DNA from: Bacillus sp. (in: firmicutes) | GTDB lineage: Bacteria > Bacillota > Bacilli > Bacillales > Cytobacillaceae | Direction: 5' to 3' | Assembly: GCA_011524525.1 (NCBI GenBank) | Contig: WTKE01000025.1 | Span: 16,673 to 80,672 of the forward strand | Length of the DNA stretch: 64,000 bases | In this document: positions 50,226 through 62,471 of the stretch, one piece after another | How positions within the stretch are numbered: position 1 is the first letter of the stretch | Layout of the letters: every line of letters begins with the position of its first letter | The notes under the pieces: model-generated | Seen by the model: the letters and a program-made list of their open reading frames with translations, nothing else | Told to the model about the DNA's origin: nothing | Database searches by the model: none | Translations under genes and position numbers: made by a program

Positions 50226-51134
50226 CTATTTTATTCCTATTATTTCAACTTCTGTATCCATTTTTACTTCATACAAGTCATATATTGTATCCTTGACATG
50301 CTGAATTAACTGTAAAACATCGTCAGCCTTTGCATTACCCGTATTTACGATAAAATTCCCGTGCATTTCAGATATCTTTGCCCCACCGATTTGGTAACCC
50401 TTTAGGCCAGCAACCTCAATCAACTTGCCTGCATAATTGGGAAGTGGATTTCGGAAAATACTACCCGCACATGGGAAATTCCAAGGCTGTGTCTCTTTTC
50501 GGTAGTCCTTGTTCTTTTGCATTTCACTAAAAATAGAATCCTTGTTTCCTTCTTTAAGAGAAAAAACAGCTTCAACAACAACACCCGGACGCTTTTTTTG
50601 TAGCACAGAAGTTCGATAGGAAAATTCCATTCCCTCATTCGAAACCCATTCTAATGTACCGTCTTCAAATAGTACGAGAGCTTTGTCAAGTATCTTTGAA
50701 ATATCAGATCCATGTGCACCCGCGTTCATGAACACTGCGCCACCTACAGACCCAGGGATCCCACTAGCAAACTCTAATCCTGATAACCCTTTTCTACTGA
50801 TGGAAGTTGCCAAGCTCACAAGTGAGTGGCCACCACCAACCGTAAGTGTAGTACCATTTATTTCAACCTTATCTAATCCTGAACCAAGCTTAATGACCAC
50901 ACCGGAAATTCCTCGATCTGACACGAGTAAATTTGACCCTCTTCCAATAGCAATCCACTGTACTTTATACTTTCGGATTAAGTTCATGGTCGTTTCTAAA
51001 TTTTCTACTGATGTGGGCTCAACAAAAAGTTCTGCAGGTCCACCAATCTTAATCGTTGTATGATTTGCCATTGGCTCATTTTCTTTAACCGTTCCAATTT
51101 TAGACTGCTTTAATTCTTCAGCTAATCCAATCAT
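50226..51134 (-). CDS. murB: UDP-N-acetylenolpyruvoylglucosamine reductase
   Basis: [65 protein letters not shown]. Confidence 0.97.
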   Translation of the reverse strand: MIGLAEELKQSKIGTVKENEPMANHTTIKIGGPAELFVEPTSVENLETTMNLIRKYKVQWIAIGRGSNLLVSDRGISGVVIKLGSGLDKVEINGTTLTVGGGHSLVSLATSISRKGLSGLEFASGIPGSVGGAVFMNAGAHGSDISKILDKALVLFEDGTLEWVSNEGMEFSYRTSVLQKKRPGVVVEAVFSLKEGNKDSIFSEMQKNKDYRKETQPWNFPCAGSIFRNPLPNYAGKLIEVAGLKGYQIGGAKISEMHGNFIVNTGNAKADDVLQLIQHVKDTIYDLYEVKMDTEVEIIGIK

Positions 51135-51212
51135 TCCTACCTCCCCTTTCAGTCGGAGTTATTTTATCTTATGCATCGTGTCAAACCTAGGCTACAAACG
51201 AAGGAATCATTA

Positions 51213-52319
51213 TTATCGACTGTTCCTTTCAGTTAATAATGTCTCCATTAATCGATACAGTCTCTGGGCCGCATCACGAATCCCTAATTTAAAAGCTGCT
51301 TGCTTCATTTCTTTTAAGCTTTCTTTATGAAGTAATAGAGAGTCCATTTGCTCTATTAATTTAGTTGCAGTTAAGTCTTTTTCAAGCATTAAAATTGCAG
51401 CACCATGATCACTTAAGGCACGAGCATTTTTTTCCTGATGATTGTTTGTTACATAAGGGCTAGGAACTAGTATGCTTGGCACTCCTAAGGATGTCAATTC
51501 AGCTAACGTCGTGGCACCTGCTCGAGCAACAATTAAATCCATTCCTGCAAGCACTTCTGGCATATTATGAATAAAAGGCTTAACAATTACGTTATCAGGA
51601 TTCCCAACGAGTTCCACTTCTTTGAGTACTTCATCGTAGTGAACCTCTCCAGTTACATATAATACCTGATAAGGTTTTTCACTAAGCACTGATAATGATT
51701 TTAATATCGCTTCATTTATTGGCCGTGCCCCGCGACTTCCACCTACTACTAGGACTGATGGGATATTCGTTTTTAGACCAACAGAAAGCTTCCCCTTAAT
51801 TCCATCCTTATTTAATACTTCAGAAGCCCTTGGATTCCCTGTTAACTCAACCTTTTCTTGAGGAAAATAGCTTTTGGCTTCTTCAAAACAAATAGCAACC
51901 TTATCAACATATCGACTTAAAAACTTATTCGTTAGTCCCGGTACACTGTTTTGTTCATGTATGATTGTTGGGATCCCCAGCTTAGAAGCAGCATAAACAA
52001 CAGGACCACATACGTACCCGCCCGTTCCTATGACAACATCTGCTTTAAATTCTTTTAAATATTGCTTACTTTTCTGAACACCCTTTAAGAATCTAATTAC
52101 CGTTTTCACATTATCTATTGAAAGCTTACGTTTAAACCCAGTAATATGTATGGATTGAAAAGGAATATTTTCTCTTTTAACAATGGTGTTTTCTAATCCT
52201 TTTTCGGTACCGATATATAAAAACTCAGCATTTTTATGTTCCTTTTGTATCTCTCTAATAAGCGCTAGAGCCGGATAAATATGACCACCGGTTCCACCAC
52301 CACTTACAACTATACGCAA
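51213..52319 (-). CDS. murG: Undecaprenyldiphospho-muramoylpentapeptide beta-N-acetylglucosaminyltransferase
   Basis: [48 protein letters not shown]. Confidence 0.97.
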   Translation of the reverse strand: MRIVVSGGGTGGHIYPALALIREIQKEHKNAEFLYIGTEKGLENTIVKRENIPFQSIHITGFKRKLSIDNVKTVIRFLKGVQKSKQYLKEFKADVVIGTGGYVCGPVVYAASKLGIPTIIHEQNSVPGLTNKFLSRYVDKVAICFEEAKSYFPQEKVELTGNPRASEVLNKDGIKGKLSVGLKTNIPSVLVVGGSRGARPINEAILKSLSVLSEKPYQVLYVTGEVHYDEVLKEVELVGNPDNVIVKPFIHNMPEVLAGMDLIVARAGATTLAELTSLGVPSILVPSPYVTNNHQEKNARALSDHGAAILMLEKDLTATKLIEQMDSLLLHKESLKEMKQAAFKLGIRDAAQRLYRLMETLLTERNSR

Positions 52320-52482
52320 TTCTTTCCACTCTCCTTAACGTTGAAAAATCAACTTTCCTCGATGATAGTCATGATGTAATCTGAAAAAAATCACCCTCAC
52401 TTTTACCCCATTTTACTATATTTCAAACGACAAATCGAAAAACAACGAACGATTGTCATCTAAATGTAATAATAAACAGAAG

Positions 52483-52508
52483 AGAACCCTGCAGAATAAC
52501 AGGGTTCT
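52483..52508 (-). terminator. Terminator after spoVE
   Basis: AGAACCCTG-cagaataa-CAGGGTTCT; minus side continues CTTCTGTTT. Confidence 0.65.
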
Positions 52509-52524
52509 TTCGAGCTTATCTATC

Positions 52525-53625
52525 TCATAATTTCGAGTGTTTGCTAACATTTAGTAACACCCCAATGGCCATAAGCATGAGTGTTAAGGAAGAACCTCCA
52601 TAGCTTAAAAATGGAAGAGTAATTCCAGTAACCGGCATCAGTCCTGTCACTACACCCACGTTAATCATTACTTGAATAGCGACCATCGCAACAATTCCAA
52701 CTGCTAGAAAACTACCATATAAATCCGGAGCACCTAGTGCAATGCGAATTCCACGCCATAATAATAAAGCGAATAGAAGTAGAACAAAGGAGCCTCCAAT
52801 GAAACCCAATTCCTCAGCCAAGATTGCAAAAATAAAATCGGTTTGTGGTTCAGGTAAATAGAAGAACTTTTGTCTGCTTTGTCCTAACCCTAATCCGAAT
52901 AATCCTCCTGGACCAATTGCATAAAGAGACTGAATGATTTGAAAACCACTTCCGAGTGGATCCTCCCATGGATCTAAGAAGGATGTAATCCTCTTAATTC
53001 GGTAAGGGGCTGATATAACAAGCCCAACAAAGCCAATAACCCCTAGCATTCCCAACCCCACGAAATGCCCAATCCTCGCACCAGCGATAAAAATCATAAC
53101 AACAGACGTTCCAACCATTACCGTTCCAGTCCCTAAGTCTGGCTGTAGCATAATCATACCAAACGCAAGAAACACTATACCAAGGGATGGCATTAGCCCT
53201 TTTCTAAAAGAAGTGATCTTTTTTTGATTTTCTGAAAGAAACTTAGCTAAAAACGCAATCATGGCGAGCTTCATAAACTCTGAAGGCTGAATTGAAAACG
53301 CACCAACCCCAATCCAGGATCGGGATCCGTTTCTTACATTTCCTATCCCTGGGATAAGTACAAGAACAAGAAGTACAAAGCAAATGATTATAATCATTTT
53401 TGCGAAAGTTCTCCATGTCCAATAATCTACATTCATAATGAAGAACATGGCCACAATTCCGACTCCAGCGAACAACATTTGTCGTTTGGCAAAATAAAAG
53501 GAATCGTCAAATTTATAGTCAGCCCAAATGGCACTCGCACTATAAACCATAATCAATCCGGTCGCTAATAGGGTGAACGTTACAATCAATAATATCAGAT
53601 CTGGAGTAGCTTTTTTAGTCGGCAA
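52525..53625 (-). CDS. spoVE: SEDS-family stage V sporulation protein E (SpoVE)
   Basis: FtsW/RodA/SpoVE membrane protein; MPVTGITLPFLSYGGSSL; located between murD and murG. Likely TTG start at 53625 (GAGGTG RBS; PTKKATPDLILL). Confidence 0.93.
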   Translation of the reverse strand: MPTKKATPDLILLIVTFTLLATGLIMVYSASAIWADYKFDDSFYFAKRQMLFAGVGIVAMFFIMNVDYWTWRTFAKMIIIICFVLLVLVLIPGIGNVRNGSRSWIGVGAFSIQPSEFMKLAMIAFLAKFLSENQKKITSFRKGLMPSLGIVFLAFGMIMLQPDLGTGTVMVGTSVVMIFIAGARIGHFVGLGMLGVIGFVGLVISAPYRIKRITSFLDPWEDPLGSGFQIIQSLYAIGPGGLFGLGLGQSRQKFFYLPEPQTDFIFAILAEELGFIGGSFVLLLFALLLWRGIRIALGAPDLYGSFLAVGIVAMVAIQVMINVGVVTGLMPVTGITLPFLSYGGSSLTLMLMAIGVLLNVSKHSKL

Positions 53626-53720
53626 AAGAACACACCTCGAATGCAAGTTTTAGGGCTTACAGTGAGGATTACACCTTAATTAGAAACCTGTACATTCAAT
53701 AGTTTCCATAAGACAAGCCC

Positions 53721-55073
53721 TTACTTAAGCTTATGCACCGCATTGATAAAAATGTCTCCTCTAACCTCAAAAGTTTTGTATTGATCCCAGCTAGCACATG
53801 CAGGCGATAAAAGGATCACATCTCCTGGACTTGAGTGTGTAAAGGCAACAGGTACGGCTTTTTCCACATTATCGACATGGACAATTGTTTTTATTCCCGC
53901 CTTCTGTGCTACCTCCTCAATTTTAGGAGCCGTTTGTCCAAACGTGACAACGGTTTTCACATTGTGTAAGAATGGAATTAACTCGTCAAATCCGTTTCCA
54001 CGATCCAATCCCCCGGCAAGTAACACTATAGGTGTTTTAAATGCTGTTAAAGCTTTTTCTGTCGCTAATATATTCGTTGCTTTTGAATCATTATAAAATT
54101 TACGCCCTTCAATCTCGCCAATATATTGAAGACGATGTTTAACACCAGTAAAAGTAGTCAGCACCTCAACAATTGCTTCGTTTGGAACATTTGTAAGCTT
54201 TGCAGCTGCTACTGCTGAAAGGATATTTTCAAGGTTATGCGCACCGGGTAAAACAATATTAGCGATCTCAATAATCTTTTCTTCTTTAAAGTACAGAGTA
54301 TCATCTAATACATAGGCACCATTTGGTTGAAATTGTTTTGTAGAAAAAGGAACAGAGACTGCGTTACTTCTTTGACCTATTTCAAATGTGCTCTCTTGGT
54401 CTCCATTAAAGATAAAGTAATCTTCATCTGTTTGATATTTCGTTATATTTGCTTTTGCACTCCAATACTCATCCCTAGTACCATGATAGTCTAAATGAGC
54501 ATCATACAGATTAGTGAGTACAGCAATCCTCGGCTTAAATGTTGTAATTCCCATGAGCTGAAACGATGATAGTTCAATAACAATCGTATTTTCAGTTGTA
54601 GCTTCCTGAGCCACTTCTGACGCAACCGTTCCGATGTTCCCCGCAATTAAAGGCGCCTTATTTCCCGCCTTTAACATTTCAAATATAAGAGTGGTCGTGG
54701 TTGTTTTCCCATTCGTACCTGTTATCGCAATAAAAGGAGCTTCAGAAATTTGATACGCCAGCTCAACTTCAGTAATAATGGGAATGCCTTTTTCAATGGC
54801 CACCTGGATCATTTCATTATGATAAGGAATACCTGGGTTCTTTACGATAAGCTCAAATCCATCATCTAAAAGCTCGACGGGATGACTTCCACAAATAACC
54901 GTAATTCCTTGTTCAAGCAGTCCTTGAGCTTCAGGATTCTCAGATAATGGCTTATTATCATTTACGGTGACAAACGCACCTAAACGGTGCAACAAATTTG
55001 CTGCACCGACTCCACTCTTCGCTAAACCAAGTACAAGTACTTTTTTATGAACATAATCTTTAATATCTCTCAA
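53721..55073 (-). CDS. murD: UDP-N-acetylmuramoylalanine-D-glutamate ligase
   Basis: [47 protein letters not shown]. Confidence 0.97.
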   Translation of the reverse strand: MRDIKDYVHKKVLVLGLAKSGVGAANLLHRLGAFVTVNDNKPLSENPEAQGLLEQGITVICGSHPVELLDDGFELIVKNPGIPYHNEMIQVAIEKGIPIITEVELAYQISEAPFIAITGTNGKTTTTTLIFEMLKAGNKAPLIAGNIGTVASEVAQEATTENTIVIELSSFQLMGITTFKPRIAVLTNLYDAHLDYHGTRDEYWSAKANITKYQTDEDYFIFNGDQESTFEIGQRSNAVSVPFSTKQFQPNGAYVLDDTLYFKEEKIIEIANIVLPGAHNLENILSAVAAAKLTNVPNEAIVEVLTTFTGVKHRLQYIGEIEGRKFYNDSKATNILATEKALTAFKTPIVLLAGGLDRGNGFDELIPFLHNVKTVVTFGQTAPKIEEVAQKAGIKTIVHVDNVEKAVPVAFTHSSPGDVILLSPACASWDQYKTFEVRGDIFINAVHKLK

Positions 55074-56045
55074 TTACAACCACACCTCGATATAGATTCC
55101 TAATACTGCACATAATAACCCAACTGTCCAGAACGTAACAACTACTCTCCATTCAGACCAACCAATTAACTCATAATGATGATGCAAAGGACTCATACGG
55201 AATATCCTTTTACCAGTCGTTTTAAAAGAAATCACCTGCAGTATGACAGACAATGTTTCAACTACAAATATTCCCCCGATGATTATTAGTAGAATTTCTA
55301 GCTTAGTTAAGATAGCAATAGTAGCAATCGCTCCCCCTAGAGCAAGAGATCCCGTATCTCCCATAAACACTTTCGCGGGATGAGCATTAAAAACGAGAAA
55401 TCCTAGTACAGCACCAACAACCGCTAAAGAGAAGATGGCTACATCATAAGCCCCTTGGTTCCAAGAGAGTACAGCAAAAGCTCCAAAAGCAATAGCAGCT
55501 GTCCCTGAAACAAGGCCATCTAAACCGTCTGTTAAATTGACTGCATTCGAAAACCCAACCAACCAGAAAATAATAAAAAATACATACAGCCAACCAAGGT
55601 CAAAACTAATGTCTGTAAGTGGAATCGAAACTGTTGTTGAGAATTCATTTTGTCTTAAAATAAAATAAAAAATAAACGAAATAACGATTTGTCCAAATAG
55701 CTTTTGTTTAGACGTTAATCCTAAATTCCTCTTCATGACCACTTTAATAAAGTCATCTAAAAATCCTAAAAGACCAAACCCTATTGTTACAAAAAGCAGC
55801 AAATATGTTTGTACGGAAAGCTCCGAATACTTCGATGTCATCACAATAGTCGTAACAACGATAGATAATAAGATCATCGTTCCACCCATTGTCGGAGTAC
55901 CTGATTTCTTTTGGTGCGATTTAGGTCCTTCTTCTCTAATGCTTTGTCCGAATTTCAACCTTCTTAAAAACGGAATCAAAATTGGGGATAGGATGACCGA
56001 AATGAGAAATCCCACTAATATCGTGAATAAAATAACTTGCTCCAT
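55074..56045 (-). CDS. mraY: Phospho-N-acetylmuramoyl-pentapeptide transferase
   Basis: [48 protein letters not shown] ggggggaaag. Confidence 0.97.
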   Translation of the reverse strand: MEQVILFTILVGFLISVILSPILIPFLRRLKFGQSIREEGPKSHQKKSGTPTMGGTMILLSIVVTTIVMTSKYSELSVQTYLLLFVTIGFGLLGFLDDFIKVVMKRNLGLTSKQKLFGQIVISFIFYFILRQNEFSTTVSIPLTDISFDLGWLYVFFIIFWLVGFSNAVNLTDGLDGLVSGTAAIAFGAFAVLSWNQGAYDVAIFSLAVVGAVLGFLVFNAHPAKVFMGDTGSLALGGAIATIAILTKLEILLIIIGGIFVVETLSVILQVISFKTTGKRIFRMSPLHHHYELIGWSEWRVVVTFWTVGLLCAVLGIYIEVWL

Positions 56046-56173
56046 CACTTTCCCCCCACTTTTTCCATCACGGAAACACTAGTATGAATAAGCTGTTTAT
56101 GTAGTACAGCAATATCATATGTTTGTTCCTTAGTATTCAGAAGTTTTTCATGTGAAAATTTGTATAATATCAT
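56045..56173 (-). CDS. Hypothetical 42-aa small ORF between murE and mraY (unverified)
   Basis: ATG at 56173: [42 protein letters not shown], stop TGA overlaps the mraY ATG (TGATG). Upstream aaagg lies about 13 nt from ATG, so the RBS is weak. Confidence 0.3.
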   Translation of the reverse strand: MILYKFSHEKLLNTKEQTYDIAVLHKQLIHTSVSVMEKVGGK

Positions 56174-56195
56174 GTAAATTCTAGCCTTTCTTGCT

Positions 56196-57665
56196 TTACG
56201 CTTTATTTTTTTCTAAAATGGCATCTTTTGCAACGAGTCTGTCGTCAAAATGGTGTATATCCTTGCCAATTTGCTGATAGGTTTCATGACCTTTTCCAGC
56301 AATAAGGATAATATCATTTTTTTCGGCTTGGGTAATCGCCTCGTAAATCGCCTGTTTTCTATTTTCAATGACTTTATATTTTCTTCCTGCCACCCCTGTT
56401 TCCATTTCTTTTAAAATCACAAATGGATCCTCACTTCTTGGATTATCAGAAGTAAAAATAGATTCATCGGCATAATCACACGCGATTCTTGCCATCAATG
56501 GTCTCTTGGTACGGTCACGGTCCCCTCCGCAGCCTACGACCACATGAGTCTTCCCTACAGCAAATTCTTTAATAGTCTCAAGTGCGTTCTGTAAACTATC
56601 TGGTGTATGGGAGTAATCTACGATAACGGTAAAGTTTTGCCCTGCATCGACGAGTTCAAATCGTCCTGCTACACCTTCCATTATGCTTAAAGCGTCCGCT
56701 ATTACGGATAATCGAATTCCAAGTGCGATTGCAGCACCTATAGCGGCGAGCACATTGTATACATTAAATTTCCCAACAAGTTTGATCGTCACGTTAGTGG
56801 AGCCGACCGGAGTAGCTAATGAAAATGAGGTACCTTTAGCTGACATGACAATATTAGTTGCTTGAATATCTGCATCCTGTTGAATGCCATAGGTTAGGAT
56901 ATGCGCCGAAGTGGAATGAGCGTACTGCTCACTGGCCTCATCATCAGCATTTAATACGGCATATTTCGGTTGATTAAGTGTAAATTTATTCCCTAACTGG
57001 GCAAACAATAAACCTTTAGCTCTCTTATACTCCTCCATCGAACCATGAAAATCTAGATGATCCTGTGATAAATTTGTAAACACAGCAACATCAAAGTCTG
57101 TACCATGAACCCTTCCTTCCACGAGCGCATGAGAGGAAACCTCCATAACAGCACAAACAACTTTCTTTTCAATCATTTGGTGAAAAATATTCTGTAAGGT
57201 TAAGCTTTCAGGAGTAGTATTTTTTGTTTCAAGAACATCTTCTCCAATTTTCGTATACATGGTGCCGATTAGCCCGGTTTTCTTCCCTGCCTCTTTTAGA
57301 ATATGGTCTATAATATGACTCGTTGTTGTTTTCCCGTTTGTCCCGGTAATGCCAACAACTTTCATTTTCTGACTTGGCTGACCATAAAAAACATCTGCTA
57401 TAACTGCCATTGCACGTTTTGTATCTTTTACAATTACAACAGGTACGTCCACTTGTAATGGTCTTTCTGCTATTACAGCTACCGCACCTGACTTCACCGC
57501 ATTCTCTGCAAAATCATGACCATCAACAGTAAAGCCTTTTATACAAATAAATAAACTACCTTCTGCTACTTTACGATTGTCATTATGTATATGTAATATG
57601 TCTGGATTTTCACCCTCGAAAGGAACAAGCGGTTGAAGGTGATTGACCAGTGTATGTAATTTCAT
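56196..57665 (-). CDS. murE: UDP-N-acetylmuramoyl-tripeptide synthetase (MurE)
   Basis: [44 protein letters not shown] (DNPR, diaminopimelate-type specificity); start trimmed to MKLHTLV. Confidence 0.97.
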   Translation of the reverse strand: MKLHTLVNHLQPLVPFEGENPDILHIHNDNRKVAEGSLFICIKGFTVDGHDFAENAVKSGAVAVIAERPLQVDVPVVIVKDTKRAMAVIADVFYGQPSQKMKVVGITGTNGKTTTSHIIDHILKEAGKKTGLIGTMYTKIGEDVLETKNTTPESLTLQNIFHQMIEKKVVCAVMEVSSHALVEGRVHGTDFDVAVFTNLSQDHLDFHGSMEEYKRAKGLLFAQLGNKFTLNQPKYAVLNADDEASEQYAHSTSAHILTYGIQQDADIQATNIVMSAKGTSFSLATPVGSTNVTIKLVGKFNVYNVLAAIGAAIALGIRLSVIADALSIMEGVAGRFELVDAGQNFTVIVDYSHTPDSLQNALETIKEFAVGKTHVVVGCGGDRDRTKRPLMARIACDYADESIFTSDNPRSEDPFVILKEMETGVAGRKYKVIENRKQAIYEAITQAEKNDIILIAGKGHETYQQIGKDIHHFDDRLVAKDAILEKNKA

Positions 57666-57771
57666 TTCCTCAAATCCTCTCATTATTTAACCTACTTCAA
57701 AAAAAGCATGCGCCTATCTATTTTACATGAAGTTGCCCTTTTTCGCTATTCTATAATGCAGCATTTTGAAA

Positions 57772-57796
57772 AGACGGCGAAAAAACTTCGCCGCCT
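57772..57796 (-). terminator. Terminator after spoVD
   Basis: AGACGGCGAA-aaaac-TTCGCCGCCT; minus side TCTTTTCAAAA. Confidence 0.65.
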
Positions 57797-57812
57797 ACAC
57801 TCTAAAATCATT

Positions 57813-59762
57813 CTATTCTTCTTTTTCTTTCTCGTTTTCTTTTTGTTCCACATTATCAAAATACAAGCGAATGGTTGATCCTTCTTTTAACTTAACCCCT
57901 GCTTCCGGTGTTTGTTTTACAACTACATTACCTTCTCCGGAGGTTTCAATTTTTAGATTAACAAATAAATCACCAAGTTCTGTTTTGGTCATCCCTACTA
58001 CATCCGGAACTTCAATCATTGGAACATCTGGCCACTTATACTCTTTTTCTAGCTGACCCTCTCTTGGTTCTACTCCTAAAGCTCTCAAACTATCTCCCAT
58101 AATGCTACCTACGATTGGTGCTGAAACCACTCCCCCAAACTGTGTAGTTCCCTTAGGATTGTCAACAGCCACGTACACAACGAGTTGCGGGTCATCCGCT
58201 GGCGCAAATCCAATAAAAGAAACGATATGATTATTTTCCATATATCTTCCGTCCTTTACCTTTTGCGCTGTTCCTGTTTTACCGCCCACTCGATAGCCTT
58301 CAACAAAAGCTCTTCCACCTGATCCTTGTGCCACAACACTTTCCAGAGCATATCGAATTTTCTCTGAGGTTTCTTCTGAAATTACCTTTCGTTTCGCTAC
58401 AGGTGATTTTTTCATTACAACTTCACCAGTTCGCGGATCAACTAATTCCTTCGCAATATAAGGGGTGTATAATGTACCACCGTTAATGGCTGCCGATATC
58501 GCTGCCACCTGTTGAATGGGTGTAACCGATACCCCTTGACCAAATGCAGTCGTAGCTAATTCTACTGGTCCGACTCGATCTAGATTAAATAAGATTCCTC
58601 TTCCTTCTCCTTGTAAGTCAATTCCTGTTTTCTGTCCAAATCCAAAATCTTTAATATACTTAAACAATGTATCTTTCCCGAGACTTTCACCTAGTTGAAC
58701 AAAACCTGGGTTACAGGAATTTTGTACAACCTCCAAATAGGTTTGCGACCCATGTCCCCCTCGTTTCCAGCATCTTAGCGTCGCTCCACCAACCTTGACT
58801 GATCCAGAATCATGAAAGTGATCATTCTCTAAATCTACTTTCCCCTCTTCAAGTGCAGCGGCTAGTGTAATAACCTTAAAGGTTGACCCTGGTTCATACG
58901 TACTCCAAACAGGGAGATTTCGGTTATACACCTCAGGATCTACCTCTTGGAACTCAGCTGGATCAAACCCTGGACGGCTTGACATAGCCAAAATCTCTCC
59001 TGTATTGGGGTCCATTGCAATAGCTATCATACCGTCAGGATTATATTGTGCCTGGGCATTATCTAACTCTCTTTCCACTATCGTTTGTACCTTTGAATCA
59101 ATCGTTAGCTTTAAATCTAATCCATCAACAGGAGCCTCATAGTCATCTGCCATATCATTCATTCTTTGTCCTTTGGCATTTGCATAAAATTTCACAGAAC
59201 CCTCTTCCCCCATGAGCTCTTTGTCATAATACGCTTCAAGTCCTGTTAATCCCTGATTATCGCTTCCTGTAAAACCGAGAACGTGAGATAAATAGTTACC
59301 AAACGGATAATGGCGCTTAGAATCTTCTCCGATATACACGCCTTCTAAGTTCAAATCACGAACTTCATTCGCCTTTTCATGAGTAATTTTCCGCCCCTCA
59401 TTAATTCTCACGATCGAGGCTGACTTTGTTACATACTGGTACGCCTTTTCTTTAGAAAAGTTTAAGACGGCAGCTAGCTGCTCTGCTGTTTTTGCAGGAT
59501 CCTTCACCTGTCTTGGCACTACATAAACGGTTGGTGCACTTTTATTTGTAGCGAGAGCAACACCGTTACGATCGACAATTTCACCTCGCTCGGGTTCAAA
59601 AGGAATATTCCGACTCCAAAGATCTTTCGCTCCATCGGTTAAAATATTTCCTAAGGCAAATTGAACATACCCAAGCCTTACATCAATAATAAAGAAAATG
59701 AGAAACCCTACTAAAAGTGAGATCGTTAGTCTTTTTCGTACTGTAACATTTGACACTCGCAT
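57813..59762 (-). CDS. spoVD: Stage V sporulation protein D (class B PBP with one PASTA domain)
   Basis: YEPGSTFKVITLAAAL transpeptidase SxxK, GGKTGTAQKV, single C-terminal PASTA (IEVPDVVGMTKTELGDLF); position between pbpB and murE. Confidence 0.94.
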   Translation of the reverse strand: MRVSNVTVRKRLTISLLVGFLIFFIIDVRLGYVQFALGNILTDGAKDLWSRNIPFEPERGEIVDRNGVALATNKSAPTVYVVPRQVKDPAKTAEQLAAVLNFSKEKAYQYVTKSASIVRINEGRKITHEKANEVRDLNLEGVYIGEDSKRHYPFGNYLSHVLGFTGSDNQGLTGLEAYYDKELMGEEGSVKFYANAKGQRMNDMADDYEAPVDGLDLKLTIDSKVQTIVERELDNAQAQYNPDGMIAIAMDPNTGEILAMSSRPGFDPAEFQEVDPEVYNRNLPVWSTYEPGSTFKVITLAAALEEGKVDLENDHFHDSGSVKVGGATLRCWKRGGHGSQTYLEVVQNSCNPGFVQLGESLGKDTLFKYIKDFGFGQKTGIDLQGEGRGILFNLDRVGPVELATTAFGQGVSVTPIQQVAAISAAINGGTLYTPYIAKELVDPRTGEVVMKKSPVAKRKVISEETSEKIRYALESVVAQGSGGRAFVEGYRVGGKTGTAQKVKDGRYMENNHIVSFIGFAPADDPQLVVYVAVDNPKGTTQFGGVVSAPIVGSIMGDSLRALGVEPREGQLEKEYKWPDVPMIEVPDVVGMTKTELGDLFVNLKIETSGEGNVVVKQTPEAGVKLKEGSTIRLYFDNVEQKENEKEKEE

Positions 59763-59825
59763 CTTCGTTAGAACCTCCTAACAACATATATGGCTCGTTC
59801 CACTATATGCTTGTACAAAAAAAAA

Positions 59826-59856
59826 TAGAACGTACAAGCATCACTTGTACGTTCTA
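59826..59856 (-). terminator. Terminator after pbpB
   Basis: TAGAACGTACAAG-catca-CTTGTACGTTCTA perfect 13-bp stem; minus side TTTTTTTTTG. Confidence 0.85.
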
Positions 59857-59859
59857 AGC

Positions 59860-62097
59860 TTATTCAGATTCTACTTCTTCGGCTTGTTCTTCTGTGCCTT
59901 CCTCTGTTTCTGTTCCAGTTTCCTCAGAAGCATCATCACCAAGCTTTGTTTCTTCTTCTGTTGGTGCCTTCAGATGAATCACTAAATGATCACCCTCTGC
60001 TACAACACTTCCTACGCTTATATTTTGTTTTGTCACATAGCCACTGCCAGTGGTACTTAATTGTAAATTAGCGAGCGATGCAATCTTAACAACATCTCTT
60101 AAGGACCAGCCTGTAACATCCGGCATCGTTAAATCTCCGTCTGTTACAACGAATACCTTTTCTCCAGCAAGGATTTTCTCTCCCGCTTGTGGAGATTGTG
60201 CAATTATGTTTGTTCCATTCCCAATAACAATAGTATGAGCTCCAAAACTAGTTACTTGTTCCTCGGTCTCTCCAACATTTTTATTTAAGAAATCAGGAAC
60301 AGTAATTGGCTCAACCTCTTTTTGCTCTGCTGGTTCAATATTTAAATACTGAAGACTATTTTTCATTACTGTATTAAAAATCATCGAAACAGGTATAGAC
60401 CCTTCTGAATAATGGTCTACCTTCGGCTGCTGTACCGCTACATAAATAATTAATCGCGGGTCCTCTGCAGGTGCCATCCCTAAAAACGAAAATACATAGT
60501 CATTTTTTCCATTTAAGTACACACCATTTTCGGTCATACTCGCAGTACCTGTTTTCCCAGCAACTTGATATCCTTCAATATTGTATCGGTTATAACCTGT
60601 TCCCTTCGGAGAACTAACCACTGTCTCTAGATACTCCAGAACCTGGTTTGCGGTTTCCTCGGAGATTGGTGTTCCGACAACTTCTGTTTCTGTTTGCTTA
60701 ATCGTCTTTCCTGACGACGGATCTACAATCTTATCAATAACATGCGGCCTCACCATTTTACCACCGTTCGCAATAGCAGTAGCAGCTTGAATTTGCTGAA
60801 TTGGTGTAATGGCTGTTCCTTGTCCATACCCTGTAGTGACTTTGTCAATTGGGTATTGGTACACAATCTTTCCGCTCGTTTCATTTGGAAGGTCAATTCC
60901 AGTCGGCTGATCAAATCCAAACTTAGTTAGATACTCTCTAAACGTATCATACCCAATTTTTTCCTTGACAAGCTTAGCGAATGCAACGTTTGATGATCTT
61001 TGTAAACCTTCTAGGTATGATACCAATCCCCAACCTACACGATTATGGTCATGTATCGTTTGTGAATTTTCCGTCGGCTTATAAGAACCTGATTGATACA
61101 ATTCATTTGGATTGAAAACCCCTTCCTGAACGGCAGCCGCAAGAGTGAAGATTTTCATTGTTGATCCTGGTTCAAATGAGTTTTCGATCACCTCATTATG
61201 CCAGGTATCAGAAATTCCTTCTCTTGTTGTTGGATGAAACGTTGGTCTTTGCGCCATCGCTAAAATTTTACCAGTCTTTGGATCGGCAACTACTGCGACC
61301 ATTTTAGCTGGATCATACTGTTCATCCACTTTGTTCATAGCATCTTCAAGAAGAGTTTGAATCTTTTTATCGAGTGTTAAATAAATATCATACCCATCCT
61401 TAGCCGCTGTTACATTTTCTTCCCCACCGGGTAGGATATACCCCCAAAAGTCACCAGGGTAGTTTAATTTACCGTTAATACCGGTTAATTCCTCATTCAT
61501 GGATTTTTCGATTCCAAGCTGCCCAACCGTTTGATTCGTTTCTTCCTCCACATCAACATAGCCAACTACGTGAGAGGAGAAAATGCCGTTTGGATAAAAA
61601 CGCTTTGAACCACGTATAAATGTGATCCCTGGAAGTTTCAGATTCTCAATTTCTGTTTTTACTTGAATTGAAATATCTCTACCCTCGGTTCCGAACTCTA
61701 CCTGCTTAGCACCCTCTTTAGAAAGAATTCTATAAATCTCTGATTCTTCTAAATCAATTACTTTCGACAGCTCTCTGGCCGTCTTTTCTTTGTCAACGAC
61801 ATGTCTTGGGTTTTTAGGATTAGTGGTTAATGTTTCATCCAGAATCGCAACTAACTTGAAGGAAGCTGTATCTTCTGCAATCACCTCACCATTGTTGTCA
61901 TAAATCGTTCCTCTTGTAGCCTCAATCGTTGCTTCTTTCTCATATTTTTGCTGAGCTAAAGCAGACAAGTTCTGCCCGTGCACTTCTCCTGTGGCCAAAA
62001 TCGTTACATATCGAAAAATTAAGACAAAAAAGAGCAGGCTAAATATTATAAATAATATCGCTGCTCCCACATTCATATTGGGCTGTTTCTTTGTCAT
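59860..62097 (-). CDS. pbpB: Penicillin-binding protein 2B (class B PBP, divisome)
   Basis: FEPGSTMKIFTLAAAV, SNVAFAKL, AGKTGTASM; two C-terminal PASTA domains; after ftsL. Confidence 0.95.
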   Translation of the reverse strand: MTKKQPNMNVGAAILFIIFSLLFFVLIFRYVTILATGEVHGQNLSALAQQKYEKEATIEATRGTIYDNNGEVIAEDTASFKLVAILDETLTTNPKNPRHVVDKEKTARELSKVIDLEESEIYRILSKEGAKQVEFGTEGRDISIQVKTEIENLKLPGITFIRGSKRFYPNGIFSSHVVGYVDVEEETNQTVGQLGIEKSMNEELTGINGKLNYPGDFWGYILPGGEENVTAAKDGYDIYLTLDKKIQTLLEDAMNKVDEQYDPAKMVAVVADPKTGKILAMAQRPTFHPTTREGISDTWHNEVIENSFEPGSTMKIFTLAAAVQEGVFNPNELYQSGSYKPTENSQTIHDHNRVGWGLVSYLEGLQRSSNVAFAKLVKEKIGYDTFREYLTKFGFDQPTGIDLPNETSGKIVYQYPIDKVTTGYGQGTAITPIQQIQAATAIANGGKMVRPHVIDKIVDPSSGKTIKQTETEVVGTPISEETANQVLEYLETVVSSPKGTGYNRYNIEGYQVAGKTGTASMTENGVYLNGKNDYVFSFLGMAPAEDPRLIIYVAVQQPKVDHYSEGSIPVSMIFNTVMKNSLQYLNIEPAEQKEVEPITVPDFLNKNVGETEEQVTSFGAHTIVIGNGTNIIAQSPQAGEKILAGEKVFVVTDGDLTMPDVTGWSLRDVVKIASLANLQLSTTGSGYVTKQNISVGSVVAEGDHLVIHLKAPTEEETKLGDDASEETGTETEEGTEEQAEEVESE

Positions 62098-62099
62098 TC

Positions 62100-62450
62100 C
62101 TACTGCACAACCTTAACATTATTGTCATTAAGCTTTAATCCAAGCTTTTCTGCCATGCTGCGGATACGATCTGGAGTGCTTAACTCTCCCACTTGCATTC
62201 TTAAATCATTATTAATCTTCTGCTGGTCCTCTAATTTAACAGAGGTATTTTGTATATCCTTATTCAGTTCATAAATCGCCGCTTGATTTGAGATAATATG
62301 TACGGCACCAAAGCATAACGCGGCACAAAAAGTGACACCAAGGATTTTCTCTCCAGGAGACAACCATGAGTGGGTCTTTCTTACCTTTTGAGGTGCTAGT
62401 ACGGTTTGTTGCTGCTGTTCCTGCTGAAGCTTCCTTGCTAAGTTACTCAT
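62100..62450 (-). CDS. ftsL: Cell division protein FtsL
   Basis: Short bitopic protein with coiled coil (INNDLRMQVGELSTPDRIRSMAEKLGLKLNDNNVKVVQ) between rsmH and pbpB. Confidence 0.92.
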   Translation of the reverse strand: MSNLARKLQQEQQQQTVLAPQKVRKTHSWLSPGEKILGVTFCAALCFGAVHIISNQAAIYELNKDIQNTSVKLEDQQKINNDLRMQVGELSTPDRIRSMAEKLGLKLNDNNVKVVQ

Positions 62451-62471
62451 CCTATTCCCTCCTAGATAGGT

